Shown piece by piece: positions 34,215 to 44,689 of a stretch of DNA of 64,000 bases. A model generated the notes under the pieces. That model worked only from the letters and a program-made list of their open reading frames with translations, was not told where the DNA came from and ran no database searches. Position 1 is the stretch's first letter. Every line of letters begins with the position of its first letter. Source of the stretch: DATBHM01 sp963772375 (lineage in GTDB: Bacteria > Actinomycetota > UBA4738 > JACQTL01); the NCBI GenBank assembly GCA_963772375.1, contig CAVYXG010000005.1:744001-808000 (forward strand). Reading direction: 5' to 3'. The translations under genes were made by a program, and so were the position numbers.

Positions 34215-35234
34215 TCACCTCCTTCGGAACGCCGCGGCCATGGCCCGGAGCGGGTTGGCCGCCTCGGCGTCGCGGATCGTCTTGCCCGTGTACGACATGA
34301 ACACATCGTCGAGCGTCGGCCGGGAAACGTTCACCGAGCGGATCGGCATGCCGAGCTCGGCGAACAGCCGCGGCACGAACTGTTCGCCACCGGTGACGGA
34401 GAACGTCACCGCGCCGTCGTGGATGGCGGCCTCGACGTCGAAGACGTCCCGGAGCCGCGCGATCGCCGCCTGGTCGTCGTCGGTCCGGATCTGCACGCGG
34501 TCCTTGCCGACGCTCGCCTTCAGGGCCTCCGGCGTGTCGACCACCACGATCTTGCCGTTGTCGATGATCGCGATGCGGTCGCAGTGCTCGGCCTCGTCCA
34601 TGTAGTGGGTGGTGAGGAAGATCGTGATGTCCTCGCTCCGCTTGAGCTCCTCGATGTACTCCCAGATCGACGACCGCGTCTGGGGGTCCAGCCCCACGGT
34701 CGGCTCGTCGAGGAACAGCACCCGCGGCGAGTGCAGCAGCCCGCGGGCGATCTCCAAGCGGCGCATCATCCCGCCCGAGTAGGTCTGCACGCGGCTGTCC
34801 TTGCGGTCCCACAGGCCGACCATCTCCATGACGGCCTGGATGCGGTCGTTCACCTGCGAACGCGGCACCCCGTACAGCTCGGCGTGGAACCGGAGGTTGC
34901 GGTCGCCGGTCAGGTAGCCGTCGACCGTCGTGTCCTGGAACACCAGCCCGATGTTCCGGCGGACGTCGTCGCGGCGCGCGATGACGTCGTAGCCGGCCAC
35001 CGTGGCGGATCCGCCCGTCGGCCGGACGAGCGTGCACAGCATCTTGATCGTGGTGGATTTTCCGGCGCCGTTCGGCCCGAGAAACCCGAAGGTCTCGCCC
35101 CGCTTGACCTCGAACGACACTCCGCCGACCGCCTCGATCTCACCGTAGGACTTGCGGAGGTCATGGACCGCGACGGCGAGGTCCGGGTCGGCGGCGTCAG
35201 GGCGGACAGCGGACTGCGTCTCGATTCGTGCCAT
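34215..35234 (-). CDS. ABC exporter ATPase (DrrA-like)
   Basis: 339 residues. Walker A GPNGAGKSTTIK, Q-loop NIGLVFQDTTVDGYLT, signature YSGGMMRRLEIARGL, Walker B RVLFLDEPTVGLD, and the DrrA-type C-terminal domain of about 100 residues. It powers the ABC-2 permease encoded seven bases downstream. The start has no ribosome site, but TAAGGT six bases upstream (35246-35241) is a leaderless-type promoter. The gene is intact, though the next upstream gene is frameshifted. Confidence 0.95.
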   Translation of the reverse strand: MARIETQSAVRPDAADPDLAVAVHDLRKSYGEIEAVGGVSFEVKRGETFGFLGPNGAGKSTTIKMLCTLVRPTGGSATVAGYDVIARRDDVRRNIGLVFQDTTVDGYLTGDRNLRFHAELYGVPRSQVNDRIQAVMEMVGLWDRKDSRVQTYSGGMMRRLEIARGLLHSPRVLFLDEPTVGLDPQTRSSIWEYIEELKRSEDITIFLTTHYMDEAEHCDRIAIIDNGKIVVVDTPEALKASVGKDRVQIRTDDDQAAIARLRDVFDVEAAIHDGAVTFSVTGGEQFVPRLFAELGMPIRSVNVSRPTLDDVFMSYTGKTIRDAEAANPLRAMAAAFRRR

Positions 35235-35240
35235 GCGTCC

Positions 35241-35246
35241 ACCTTA
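35241..35246 (-). promoter_or_regulatory. Leaderless-type -10 box (TAAGGT) of the DrrAB-like operon
   Basis: On the minus strand TAAGGT is followed by GGACGC and then the ATG at 35234. The six-base spacing and absence of a ribosome-binding site fit a transcript starting at the ATG, separating this operon from the upstream carbohydrate locus. Confidence 0.5.
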
Positions 35247-35301
35247 CGGCAGAGATGTGAAGACCTCGCGGAGAAGCCTCGGACGACCCGTGGGGGCTGG
35301 C

Positions 35302-35832
35302 TCAGGCTTCCGCCGCCGCCTGCTCGGCCTTGCGCTCCCGCAGGTGGTCGGCGACACCGATCGACGTGAACGGCAGGACCGGCGCGAGCAGCAACGCCGC
35401 CCCGGGGACCACGCGAACCGTGATCGCGACCCAGACCGCCGCAAGGAGGACCGCCAGTGGCCCGGGAGCTGCCACGTATGTGTGATCTCGGAACGGAGCG
35501 CGACGACTCCTCCGGCACCGATGCCGGCCACGAACCCCGTCACCGCGTCCGGGACGGCGGCCGACGTGACGATGCCGACCAGCAGCGTGAGGCCCATGGC
35601 TCGGACCACCGCACCGGGCGCGCGCGGGTGCTGCGACACGAACGCCAGCACGATGAACACGAACGGGACGAGCGCCAGTCCGAGCGGCCACGTACGGGCC
35701 GGGCGCCGGCGCCGAGCGCTTGTTTGATGCGGCGGCCACGACCCCGATCATCAGGAACACGTATGCCGGGGTCAGCACGAGCGTCGCCAGCGTGATCGCC
35801 TGCCACTTCCTCTTCGGCGGCAACGGCGTCAT
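35302..35832 (-). pseudogene. Membrane protein broken by two single-base frameshifts
   Basis: Reading from ATG 35832 gives PLPPKRKWQAITLATLVLTP and one membrane helix. The continuation, LGLALVPFVFIVLAFVSQ and MGLTLLVGIVTSAAV, lies in another frame, entered between 35735 and 35697; the end, PLAVLLAAVWVAITVRVVPG to DHLRERKAEQ, is back in the first frame, re-entered around 35489-35476. The pieces join into a plausible protein of about 176 residues with about five membrane helices. Function is not recognised. It would be the last gene of the carbohydrate-transport block. Confidence 0.6.
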
Positions 35833-35879
35833 GCCGATGGGCGTTCCCCTGCGGCGGGGCGCGGTGCGTGCCACGGCGT

Positions 35880-36835
35880 CTATCCCTTCACCGAGCCGGC
35901 GGTCAGTCCGCGCACGAAGTACCGCTGCAGGGAGAAGAACACGATCAGCGGAAGGACCATGGAGATGAAGGCCGCCGCGGTGAGCAGCTCCCAGTTCTCG
36001 CCGCGGGCCCCGACCAGCTGCTGGAGCGCGATCGTCAGGACCCGGTTCTCGGGCGTCCCTCCCAGGAACACGATCGCGACCAGCAGGTCGTTCCACACCC
36101 ACAGGAACTGGAAGATCGCGAACGCCGCCAGCGCCGGGACCGAGAGCGGGATGATGAGCCGCCAGAAGATCGTGAAGTGGTCGGCCCCGTCCATCTTGGC
36201 CGACTCGATGATCTCGGAAGGCAGCGAGCCGATGTAGTTCCGCAACAGGTACACGGCGAGCGGTAACCCGAAGCCCGTGTGCGCCAGCCACACGCCCAGG
36301 AACGTCCCGCCGAGGTTGAGGTCGGGGATGAACTGGAACCCTGCGATCGAGCCGCCCCTCGTGTACAGGCTGAGGATCGGGATCAGCGCCATCTGGAGCG
36401 GCACGACGAGGAGCGCCACGACCAGCACGAACATGACGTCCCGGCCCCGGAAGTCCATCCAGGCGAAGGCGTATGCCGCGAACGCCGCGATCGTGATGGG
36501 GATGACCGTGGCCGGTATGGTCACCGCCAGGCTGTTGAGGAAGGCGTTGCCGAACCCCCCCTGGGACAGCGCCGTCCGGTAGTTCTGGTAACGTCCATTC
36601 CGCCTTGTCGAACAGGTGTCCGAAGGCCGTCCACCAGCCCGTGCTCTCAACGAGCGTCCGGTTGGCGGAAGGAGCTGATCAGGACGCCGAGTGTCGGGAT
36701 GATCCACAGGATCACGACGACGATGACCGTGATCCGGACAAACCAACCGCTCTTGCGGACGTCCCCCACGTTCCCGGTGGCGGGGGCATCCGGCTTGGGC
36801 GCCGGCGCCTTCGGGGGTGCGGCGGTCGTGCTCAT
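35880..36835 (-). pseudogene. Carbohydrate ABC permease (MalG/GtsC-like) with two frameshifts
   Basis: The N-terminus from ATG 36835 (MSTTAAPPKAPAPKPDAPAT, then a membrane helix ending GVLISSFRQPDA) meets a stop; the next piece (ESTGWWTAFGHLFDKAEWT) is one frame away, entered near 36650, and the rest, NYRTALSQGGFGNAFLNSL to the end SVKG, is in the third frame, entered near 36590. The core has six helices and the EAA loop EIIESAKMDGADHFTIFWRL that docks on the ATPase. Removing one base at each point restores a normal permease of about 315 residues. Last of the three transporter genes. Confidence 0.8.
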
Positions 36836-36848
36836 GCGGCGGCCCCCC

Positions 36849-38013
36849 TCACCGGATCCGCTCCTGTTCCCGGAACCTGCGGACGTTGTAGATCATCACC
36901 GGGATGATCGCGACGAACAGCACGACCGCGACGGCCGCGCCTTTGCCGAAGTCGCCGCGGACGAAGAACCACGTGATCATCCGTTCGGCGATCACCTCGC
37001 TGCCCCTGCCCTCGGTGTTCCCCATGACGAACACGATGTCGAACACCTTCATCGCGTTGATGACCATGTAGGTCAGCACGACGACGATCGTCGGCCAGAT
37101 GACGGGGGCGATGATCCGCCGGAACAACTGGAACTCGGTCGCCCCGTCGATGCGGGCCGCCTCGACGATCTCCTCGGGAACCGACTTGATGGCCGCGGAC
37201 AGCACGACCATGGCAAACCCGGTCTGCATCCAGATCATGATCACCATCAGCAGCAGGTTGTTCCAGGGCTGCTGGTCGAGCCACGGGACCGGGTTCTTGC
37301 CGAGCCCGATCATGATCCCGTTCAGCAGACCGATGTTCGACCCGAACCCCGTTGGCCGGTAGCTGTAGATGAAGTTCCACACGATCGACGCGCCGGCGAA
37401 CGAGATGGCCATCGGCAGGAAGATCATCGACTTGGCCACGGCCTCCCCGCGCCGGAGCCGGTCGGCCAACGTTGCGAAGACCAGCCCGACGCCCGTCGCC
37501 ACGAGCGGCACGAAGACGATCCACCCGAAGGTGTTCCGGATGGCGGTCAGCATCCCCGAGTCCGTGAACACGAACTTGTAGTTGTCCAGGCCGACGAACT
37601 TCGAGGAGGTGGCGTCCTTGAAGCTGATGATGAATGGTGTTGATGACCGGGTAGACGAGGAAGACGGCCAGGATCACGATGCATGGCCCGACGAAGACGT
37701 ACGGGCGGACGCCCTCCCGGAACCGCTCGGGCAGGAACCTGATGAGCCAGTTCATCGCCCAGAACAGGAAGAAGACCCCGCCGACGCCGACGCCGAGGGC
37801 CACGAGGACGATCAGGAACCGGTTCGCCGCGGTATTTCGAAGGAGGCCGAACGTCTTCCCCAGGATGAAGATGATGCCGGCGGCGATGCCGACGGCGACG
37901 ACAATCCGAGCCAGAACCAGCCACACGCCGCCTCGGCGCCGAGGGGGCTCCGGGGGAGGAGCCGCGGGCTCCGGCTGACCTTCCGCGGTCGCCTGGTCGA
38001 TCGCCTTCGTCAC
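36849..38013 (-). pseudogene. Carbohydrate ABC permease (MalF/GtsB-like) with one frameshift
   Basis: GTG start 38013 with AGGGAGGG upstream. The first 130 residues (long Pro-rich tail, three membrane helices, ending VYPVINTI) are in one frame; the rest (IISFKDATSSKFVGLDNYK, TDSGMLTAIRNTFGWIVFV, to the end EQERIR) is in another, entered at about 37633, where one extra base (AACACCATT-C-ATCATC) explains the shift. The EAA loop EEIVEAARIDGATEFQLFRR is intact. Corrected length is about 388 residues. The start of malG lies 13 bases after its stop. Confidence 0.82.
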
Positions 38014-38041
38014 CCGCCCGGACCCTCCCTAGCGGCGGTCA

Positions 38042-38072
38042 ACGGGAGCGGTCCGCATCGGACCGCTCCCGT
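38042..38072 (-). terminator. Strong intergenic hairpin between binding-protein and permease genes
   Basis: ACGGGAGCGGTCC (38042-38054), loop GCATC, GGACCGCTCCCGT (38060-38072): a perfect 13-base stem. It sits between the solute-binding-protein stop and the permease GTG, with no T-run on either side. In ABC sugar operons such hairpins act as partial terminators or 3' stabilisers, raising binding-protein mRNA over permease mRNA. Confidence 0.7.
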
Positions 38073-38111
38073 CATCCGTCACGCCGGGCTTCCCGCCCGG
38101 CTCGTTGCTCC

Positions 38112-39424
38112 CTAGCTTGCCGGCCAGCTCTTGTCGATGTCCGCGAGGACGCCGTCGAGCGAGTCGGTCCTTCCTGCATGTACTTCACCATCCCGGTCCA
38201 GAAGCTCCCTTGCCCCACCGCGGAGGGCATGGCGTCGGAGGCGTCGAACCGGGCGGTCCCCGCCAGGAGCGCCTTCGTCACCGTATCGGAGGCCTCGCCG
38301 AGGATCGGGTTCGCGTAGCAACTCGCCTTGACGCCGGCGTTCGGAGAGATCCTGGACGTGGCCACGTTCGCACCCTGGTCGCACTGCACCTTGACGTCGG
38401 CGAACTTCTTCACGAAGTCCGTGACCTCAGGGGAGTTGCGGAACACGACCGCATACTCGCCGCCGATCAGCGTGTTCTGCTGGTCGATCTTCGGGAACGG
38501 GAAGAAGTCGTAGTCCTTGCCAGCCACAGCGTCCGACGGGAAGAACGCGTTGATGAAGTTGGCCTGCCGGTGCAGCCAGCACCCCGGAGGGTTCTGGAAC
38601 ATCGGGAGCGGGGCGTCGCCGAAGGCGATCGACGGCGTCTTGTCCGCGCCGCCCAGCACCCAGCCCGGGTGGAACATGACGTCCCCGAACAACTCCCCTG
38701 CGTGCTTCACGGACGGGTCGTTGAACGGGATCGTGTGGGCGACCCACTTGTCGTAGGTCTGCACGCCGGCCGTATCGAGCATGATGTCTTCCATCCAGTC
38801 GGTGGCCGGCCACCCGGTGGCGCCGCCGCTCTCGTACCCGACGCACCACGGGGTTCCGCCGTCCTGCTTGATCTGGTCCGACAGCGCCAGCAGCTGGTCC
38901 CAGGTCTGGGGGACCTGGTACCCGGCCTTGTCGAAGTCGTCCTTCGGGTACCAGATCATGCTCTTGAGGTTGACGTTGGTCGGGAGGCCGTAGTGCTTGC
39001 CCTTGTACTCGACCAGCCCCATCAGATAGGAGCCGTAGGTCTTCGTCAGCTGGTCGGCCGTGTAGCCGATGTCCTCGAGCGCGACGGCGTTCCCCGCCTT
39101 GGCCTGCTCGATGGCATCGACCGGCTGCGGCACAAAGGCGACGTCCGGCGGGTTCCCACCCTCGGTGCGGATCTTGAGCTGCGTCTCGAAGTCGGAGTTC
39201 GCCTCGAGCGTGGCCACGTAGTCCGCGTTCGCGTTGATGTCCGTATCGACCACGCCCTGGAGCGCCTCGTTCTCGCTGGGCTCCATCGCGTTCAAGACGC
39301 TGACCCTACCGATGTTGCCGCTGCTCCCTCCCGTGTTCCCGTTGTCCCCTTTGTCCCCGCTGCTGCACGCCGCTGCGACGAGCGCGATCAGCAGGAGTGG
39401 AGCCAACAGCCTGAATCGACGCAT
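38112..39424 (-). CDS. Extracellular carbohydrate-binding lipoprotein (C-terminal frameshift)
   Basis: About 437 residues after correction. Signal peptide with lipobox ALVAAAC, so Cys20 is lipidated, then a Gly/Ser/Asn linker. The family-1 solute-binding fold shows GNPPDVAFVPQP, HYGLPTNVNLKSMIWYPKDDFDKAG, VPQTWDQLLALSDQI and FFPFPKID. A one-base shift near 38168 moves the last 19 codons (DSLDGVLADIDKSWPAS, the expected end) into another frame; without correction the frame runs on to 38072 with an unlike, Arg-rich tail. ATG 39424 has GGAAGGAGGG upstream. It would deliver sugar to the two permeases. Confidence 0.9.
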
Positions 39425-39514
39425 GGCACCCTCCTTCCCAATTCCCGATGTTGTGTCTAGTGCTTGGCGGATTGCCCGTCAACTCCCACTTCCCGGTGAC
39501 TCGTCGGCTGGCCG

Positions 39515-40534
39515 TCACCTCCTCCCGACGGTCGATCGGCGAACAACCAGCTCGGTCGACATGATGACCCGGCGCGGCCCCGCGTCGGGGTCGTCAACGA
39601 GTTGGAGCAGCGTGGCGACCGCTTCCGCTCCCTGTTGGACCACTCCCTGGCGAACGGTGGTGAGCGGTGGGTCGAGCGTCGCCGCGAAGTCGAGGTCGTC
39701 GAACCCCGCGACCGCGACGTCCTCGGGGATCCGGAGGCCCCGCTCGCGGATGGCGGACATGGCGCCGGCCGCCGTCGCGTCGTTCGAGCAGAAGATGGCC
39801 TCCACACCGTCGCCGAGCAGGACCGCCGCGCCCGCCGCGCCGCCCTCGATCGAGAAGTCGCCGTCGGTGATCACCGCGTCCGCCTGCCGTCCGGCTCGGC
39901 GCATCGCCCGCAGGAAGCCCTCGAGCCGGTCGGCTCCGGCGACCGTCCCGCGACGGCCCGTGATGTGGCCGACGCGCCGCCGGCCGAGCCGCAGGAGGTG
40001 CTCGGTGACGACCTCCGCCGCCTTGATGTTGTCGATGTCCACGTAGCTCGCCGAGCGGTCGGCGCGGCGATGCCCGATCAGGACCGTCGGCACGTTCGAG
40101 GCCAGGAGGCCGTCGACGAGCGGGTCCACGGACTGGTCGGCCGTGGCGATGACCCCGTCCAGCGTCCGGATCCGCAGGATGCGCTCGAGGGTCTCCTTCT
40201 TGGACCGGTGGCCGAGCCACAGCATCATGCCGTCCGCAAGCTCCGAGATCCCGCCGGAGATCCCCTGCAGCAGCTCGGCGAAGTACGGATCGCGGAACAG
40301 CTGCTGCGACTCAACGTGCATGACGACGCCGACCACGCCCGAGAGGGCTCTTCCGGCGGCGAGGGCCCGGGCCGCGGTGTTGGGACGGAACCCGGTTCGC
40401 TCGACCACCTCGAGCACGCGGCGGCGGGTTGCCTCCGCAGCGGGGCCGCCGTTGATGACGCGGGAGACCGTGGCACGGGAGACGCCGCTCAGCTGGGCCA
40501 GCTCGTCCAAGGTCCGGACCATCCCATCCCCCAT
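39515..40534 (-). CDS. LacI-family transcriptional repressor
   Basis: 339 residues from ATG 40534 (GGGAG six bases upstream; ATG 40522 is possible). The HTH is TLDELAQLSGVSRATVSRVI followed by hinge helix PNTAARALAAG. The sugar-binding domain ends with MSTELVVRRSTVGRR. It lies inside the carbohydrate locus between the ATPase and binding-protein genes, and two LacI-type palindromes stand just upstream of it, so it probably controls itself and the locus. It is intact, unlike the four genes after it. The inducer is presumably a beta-glucoside or its product. Confidence 0.94.
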   Translation of the reverse strand: MGDGMVRTLDELAQLSGVSRATVSRVINGGPAAEATRRRVLEVVERTGFRPNTAARALAAGRALSGVVGVVMHVESQQLFRDPYFAELLQGISGGISELADGMMLWLGHRSKKETLERILRIRTLDGVIATADQSVDPLVDGLLASNVPTVLIGHRRADRSASYVDIDNIKAAEVVTEHLLRLGRRRVGHITGRRGTVAGADRLEGFLRAMRRAGRQADAVITDGDFSIEGGAAGAAVLLGDGVEAIFCSNDATAAGAMSAIRERGLRIPEDVAVAGFDDLDFAATLDPPLTTVRQGVVQQGAEAVATLLQLVDDPDAGPRRVIMSTELVVRRSTVGRR

Positions 40535-40548
40535 GCCGACTCCCGTTC

Positions 40549-40562
40549 TGAGAGCGCTCTCA
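40549..40562. promoter_or_regulatory. LacI-family operator O1
   Basis: TGAGAGCGCTCTCA, a perfect 14-base palindrome with the central CG of LacI-type operators. It begins 15 bases upstream of the repressor start codon, where bound repressor would block transcription of the repressor and of genes behind it. Confidence 0.75.
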
Positions 40563-40602
40563 AGGCCACCACCGCGGACGCTAACACGTACGGCCCTCAA
40601 TA

Positions 40603-40616
40603 TGGAAGCGCTTTCA
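40603..40616. promoter_or_regulatory. LacI-family operator O2
   Basis: TGGAAGCGCTTTCA, a near-perfect palindrome (one mismatched pair) with the same AGCGCT core as O1. Its centre is 54 bases from that of O1, about five helical turns, so one tetramer or two dimers could bind on the same face. Confidence 0.65.
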
Positions 40617-40711
40617 TCTTGAACCGCCCGACCCGGCCTCGACGTGCCGAAGGTCCCGTCCCGTCCGGGCAGGACACGGGGTCCCGCCGCGCACCGTCCG
40701 GTCGGTCCGGA

Positions 40712-41932
<1,221 letters not shown>

Positions 41933-41999
41933 GCGCGTCCCTCCCGGGTCGATCTTTCGCCGCATCGTGGCACCCCCGGCCCGCCGGGACAACACGGGA

Positions 42000-44483
42000 T
42001 CACGCGCCGACGACGGCCTCCACGACGACCGCGGTGCCCGGCGCGGCCGGCGCCACGAGCGTCCCGTCGACCGCGGTGCCGTCGACGACCAGGCGGCCGA
42101 CGCGGCCGCGGGCGCCCGCCTGCTTGCGCACGGTGATCCGGTAGGTCGCCTCCCGGAACCGCCGGGTGGCGCGGAAGCCCTCCCACGCCGCCGGGATGCA
42201 GGGGTCGATCCGCAGTCCGTCGTGCTCCGGCCGGATGCCGAGGATCCACTGGGTGACGGCCACGAGGTTCCACGCCGCGGTGCCGGTGAGCCAGGAGTTC
42301 TTGCCCTCCCCGTGGGTGGGCGCCTCGGGTCCGGCGATCATCTGCGCCAGCACGTACGGCTCGCACCGGTGGACCTCGCTCAGGTCCTCGCGGGCGGATG
42401 GGTTGATCCGCATCGCGAGGTCGAAGGCCGCGTCGGGGTCGTCCACGAGGGTCTGCGCGATCACGATCCAGGGGTTCGTGTGGCAGAAGATGCCGCCGTT
42501 CTCCTTGTAGCCGGGCGGGTACGACGAGATCTCGCCGAGCTCCACGCGGTACCGGGAGTACGCGGGGGAGAGCAGCGCGACGCCGTGGGGGGTGGCGAGG
42601 TGGGTCGCGACGGACGACAGCGCCCGGCGAGCGGTTCCGTCCTCCAGGCCGATCCCGGCCATGACGCACATCCCCTGCGGCTCCACGTAGATGCGTCCCT
42701 CGTCGTTCGCCGCGGAGCCCACCGGCCGCCCCTCGTGGTCGTAGGCCCGGAGGAACCACTCGCCGTCCCAGCCGTGCTCGCGCACGGCGCGCGCCATCGC
42801 GGTCGCCCGGTCGCGAAGCGGGGCGGCGTTCGCGGGGTCGCCGGCCCGCTCCTCGAGGTCCGCCAGCTCGCCGGCCGCCAGGACGAACAGCCCCGCGATG
42901 AAGACCGACTCCGCGACGCCGCCCTCGCGGTTGGCGGCCGTCTGGAACGACTCGCCCGGCTCGGTCGAGAAGGCGTTGAGGTTCAGACAGTCGTTCCAGT
43001 CGGCCCGGCCGATCAGCGGGAGACCGTGCGGACCGAGGCGGTCCGTCGTGAACCCGGCGGCCCGGCGGAGGTGGTCGATGAGCGGGGTCTCGGTTCCGGG
43101 TTCGTTGTCGAACGGCACCGGCTCGTCGCAGATCGTGAGGTCGCCGGTCTCCTTCGCGTACGCGGCGGCGGCGAGGATCAGCCACAGGGGATCGTCGTTG
43201 AACCCCGACCCGATCGCGTCGTTCCCGCGCCTGGTGAGCGGCTGGTACTGGTGCCACGCCCCGCCGGTGGGGAGCTGCGTCGCGGCGAGGTCGAGGATCC
43301 GCCCCCGGGCCCGGTCCGGGACCATGTGGACGAACCCCAGCAGGTCCTGGTTGGAGTCGCGGAATCCCATGCCCCGGCCGATGCCGGACTCGAACGACGA
43401 GGCCGATCGCGACAGGTTGAACGTCACCATGCACTGGTAGGGGTTCCAGACGTTCACGGTGCGGTCCAGGTGCTCGCTGGGGGTCGACACGCGCATGGTC
43501 CCCAGCAGCTCGTCCCACCGGTCCCGAAGGGCGTCGAGCGCCGCGTCCACGGCGCCCGGGGCCAGGACGCGCGCGATCGCGGCCCGGGCTCCGCGGGTGT
43601 CGACGACCCGCGACCCCAGCGGGTCGAACTTCGCGTCCGGCGGGTTCTCGGCGTACCCCAGCACGAACGTCACGTCGCGGCCCTCCCCGGGGGCCAGCTC
43701 GAGACGGACGTGGTGCGCGCCGATCGGCGCCCACCCGTGGGCGATCGAGCCCCCCATCCGCCCCGACTCCACGGCGGCCGGCCGGTCGAACCCCCGCGAC
43801 GGGCCGCAGAACGCCTCCCGCTGCGTGTCGAACCCCTCCACCGGTTCGGAGCACGCGAAGTACGCGAAGTGACGGCGGCGCTCCCGGTACTCGGTGACGT
43901 GGAAGATCACGCCAGCCCCGGCATCGACCGCGACCTCGCCCGTCGACAGGTTCCGCTGGAAGTTCGTCATGTCGTCCCACGCGTCCCACAGGCAGAACTC
44001 GACCGCGCCGAACAGCGAGATCCGGGCCGGCGAGCCACGGTGGTTCGTGACCCGGGTCCGCCACACCTCCACGGTCTCCCCGAGGGGGACCACGTAGGTC
44101 GTCTCGGCCTCGACGTCCATCCGCCGGGACCCGATCACCGTGGAGCCGAGGCCGTGACGGCACCGGTACTCCGCGAGGTCGGCGCGGGCGGGCCCTCCGG
44201 TCGGGGACCAGAGCTCGCCGCTCTCATCGTCCCGGACGTACAGGAACCGGCCGCCGACGTCGGCCGGCGCGTTGTTGTAGCGATACCTGGTCAGCCGGCG
44301 GAGCCGGGGGTCCCGGAAGAACGAATAGCCGCCGCCGGTGTTCGAGACGAGGGCGAAGAATTCCTCCGTGCCGAGGTAGTTGATCCACGGCAGCGGCGTG
44401 TCCGGCCGCGCGACGACGTACTCGCGGGCCCCATCGTCGAACCTCCCGAAGCGCGTGGCCCGATCCTCCCTGACGGTGGGCAC
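42000..44483 (-). CDS. GH94 cellobiose/cellodextrin phosphorylase-like enzyme
   Basis: About 827 residues from the GTG at 44483 (GTG 44498 possible). N-terminal beta-sandwich (TPLPWINYLGTEEFFALVSN; GGGYSFFRDPRLRRLTRYRY) and the helical barrel with the catalytic Asp in GMGFRDSNQDLLGFVHM; also NDDPLWLILAAAAYAKETGD, GRADWNDCLNLN, and HGEGKNSWLTGTAAWN. Length and motifs fit cellobiose phosphorylase, which turns cellobiose and phosphate into glucose-1-phosphate and glucose; cellodextrin or related beta-glucosides are alternatives. No signal peptide. First gene of the carbohydrate block, 67 bases before the ATPase gene. Confidence 0.9.
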   Translation of the reverse strand: MPTVREDRATRFGRFDDGAREYVVARPDTPLPWINYLGTEEFFALVSNTGGGYSFFRDPRLRRLTRYRYNNAPADVGGRFLYVRDDESGELWSPTGGPARADLAEYRCRHGLGSTVIGSRRMDVEAETTYVVPLGETVEVWRTRVTNHRGSPARISLFGAVEFCLWDAWDDMTNFQRNLSTGEVAVDAGAGVIFHVTEYRERRRHFAYFACSEPVEGFDTQREAFCGPSRGFDRPAAVESGRMGGSIAHGWAPIGAHHVRLELAPGEGRDVTFVLGYAENPPDAKFDPLGSRVVDTRGARAAIARVLAPGAVDAALDALRDRWDELLGTMRVSTPSEHLDRTVNVWNPYQCMVTFNLSRSASSFESGIGRGMGFRDSNQDLLGFVHMVPDRARGRILDLAATQLPTGGAWHQYQPLTRRGNDAIGSGFNDDPLWLILAAAAYAKETGDLTICDEPVPFDNEPGTETPLIDHLRRAAGFTTDRLGPHGLPLIGRADWNDCLNLNAFSTEPGESFQTAANREGGVAESVFIAGLFVLAAGELADLEERAGDPANAAPLRDRATAMARAVREHGWDGEWFLRAYDHEGRPVGSAANDEGRIYVEPQGMCVMAGIGLEDGTARRALSSVATHLATPHGVALLSPAYSRYRVELGEISSYPPGYKENGGIFCHTNPWIVIAQTLVDDPDAAFDLAMRINPSAREDLSEVHRCEPYVLAQMIAGPEAPTHGEGKNSWLTGTAAWNLVAVTQWILGIRPEHDGLRIDPCIPAAWEGFRATRRFREATYRITVRKQAGARGRVGRLVVDGTAVDGTLVAPAAPGTAVVVEAVVGA

Positions 44484-44525
44484 GGAGCATAGCCGCACCC
44501 TCCCGGGCGGGGGGCGATGGTCCGC

Positions 44526-44554
44526 GCCGCCCGGGCGGCTCCCCCGTCCGGGGG
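44526..44554. repeat. Two adjacent GC-rich inverted repeats in the divergent spacer
   Basis: GCCGCCCGGGCGGC (44526-44539) is a perfect 14-base palindrome; CCCCCG-TC-CGGGGG (44541-44554) follows directly. They lie 43-71 bases upstream of the GH94 start and before the promoter-like sequence for the Tat protein gene. They could form hairpins in the GH94 leader or bind a regulator; GC richness makes chance palindromes more likely. Confidence 0.35.
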
Positions 44555-44622
44555 ATCGACGCGAGAGGGCACCCCGACGAGGACGAGCCGTTCGCCCGAG
44601 GTGAACTGCCCCATTCGCTCCC

Positions 44623-44651
44623 TTGACTCGCTCCCGCCCGTGGCGGACGAT
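44623..44651 (+). promoter_or_regulatory. Promoter-like sequence for the Tat-protein/Hcp pair
   Basis: TTGACT (44623-44628), 17-base spacer, GACGAT (44646-44651). The -35 is near consensus and the -10 keeps the A2/T6 positions. The start of transcription would be about 30 bases before the ATG at 44690, leaving room for the GGGGAGGTGG ribosome site. Confidence 0.4.
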
Positions 44652-44689
44652 CGCCGCCTGAACGTCCAGGGCTGGGGAGGTGGCGCTGA

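Noticed and set aside
36590..38180. Programmed ribosomal frameshifting in the sugar permease genes
   Set aside because: Six shifts at unrelated sequences without slippery heptamers or pseudoknots; single-base errors or decay are simpler.
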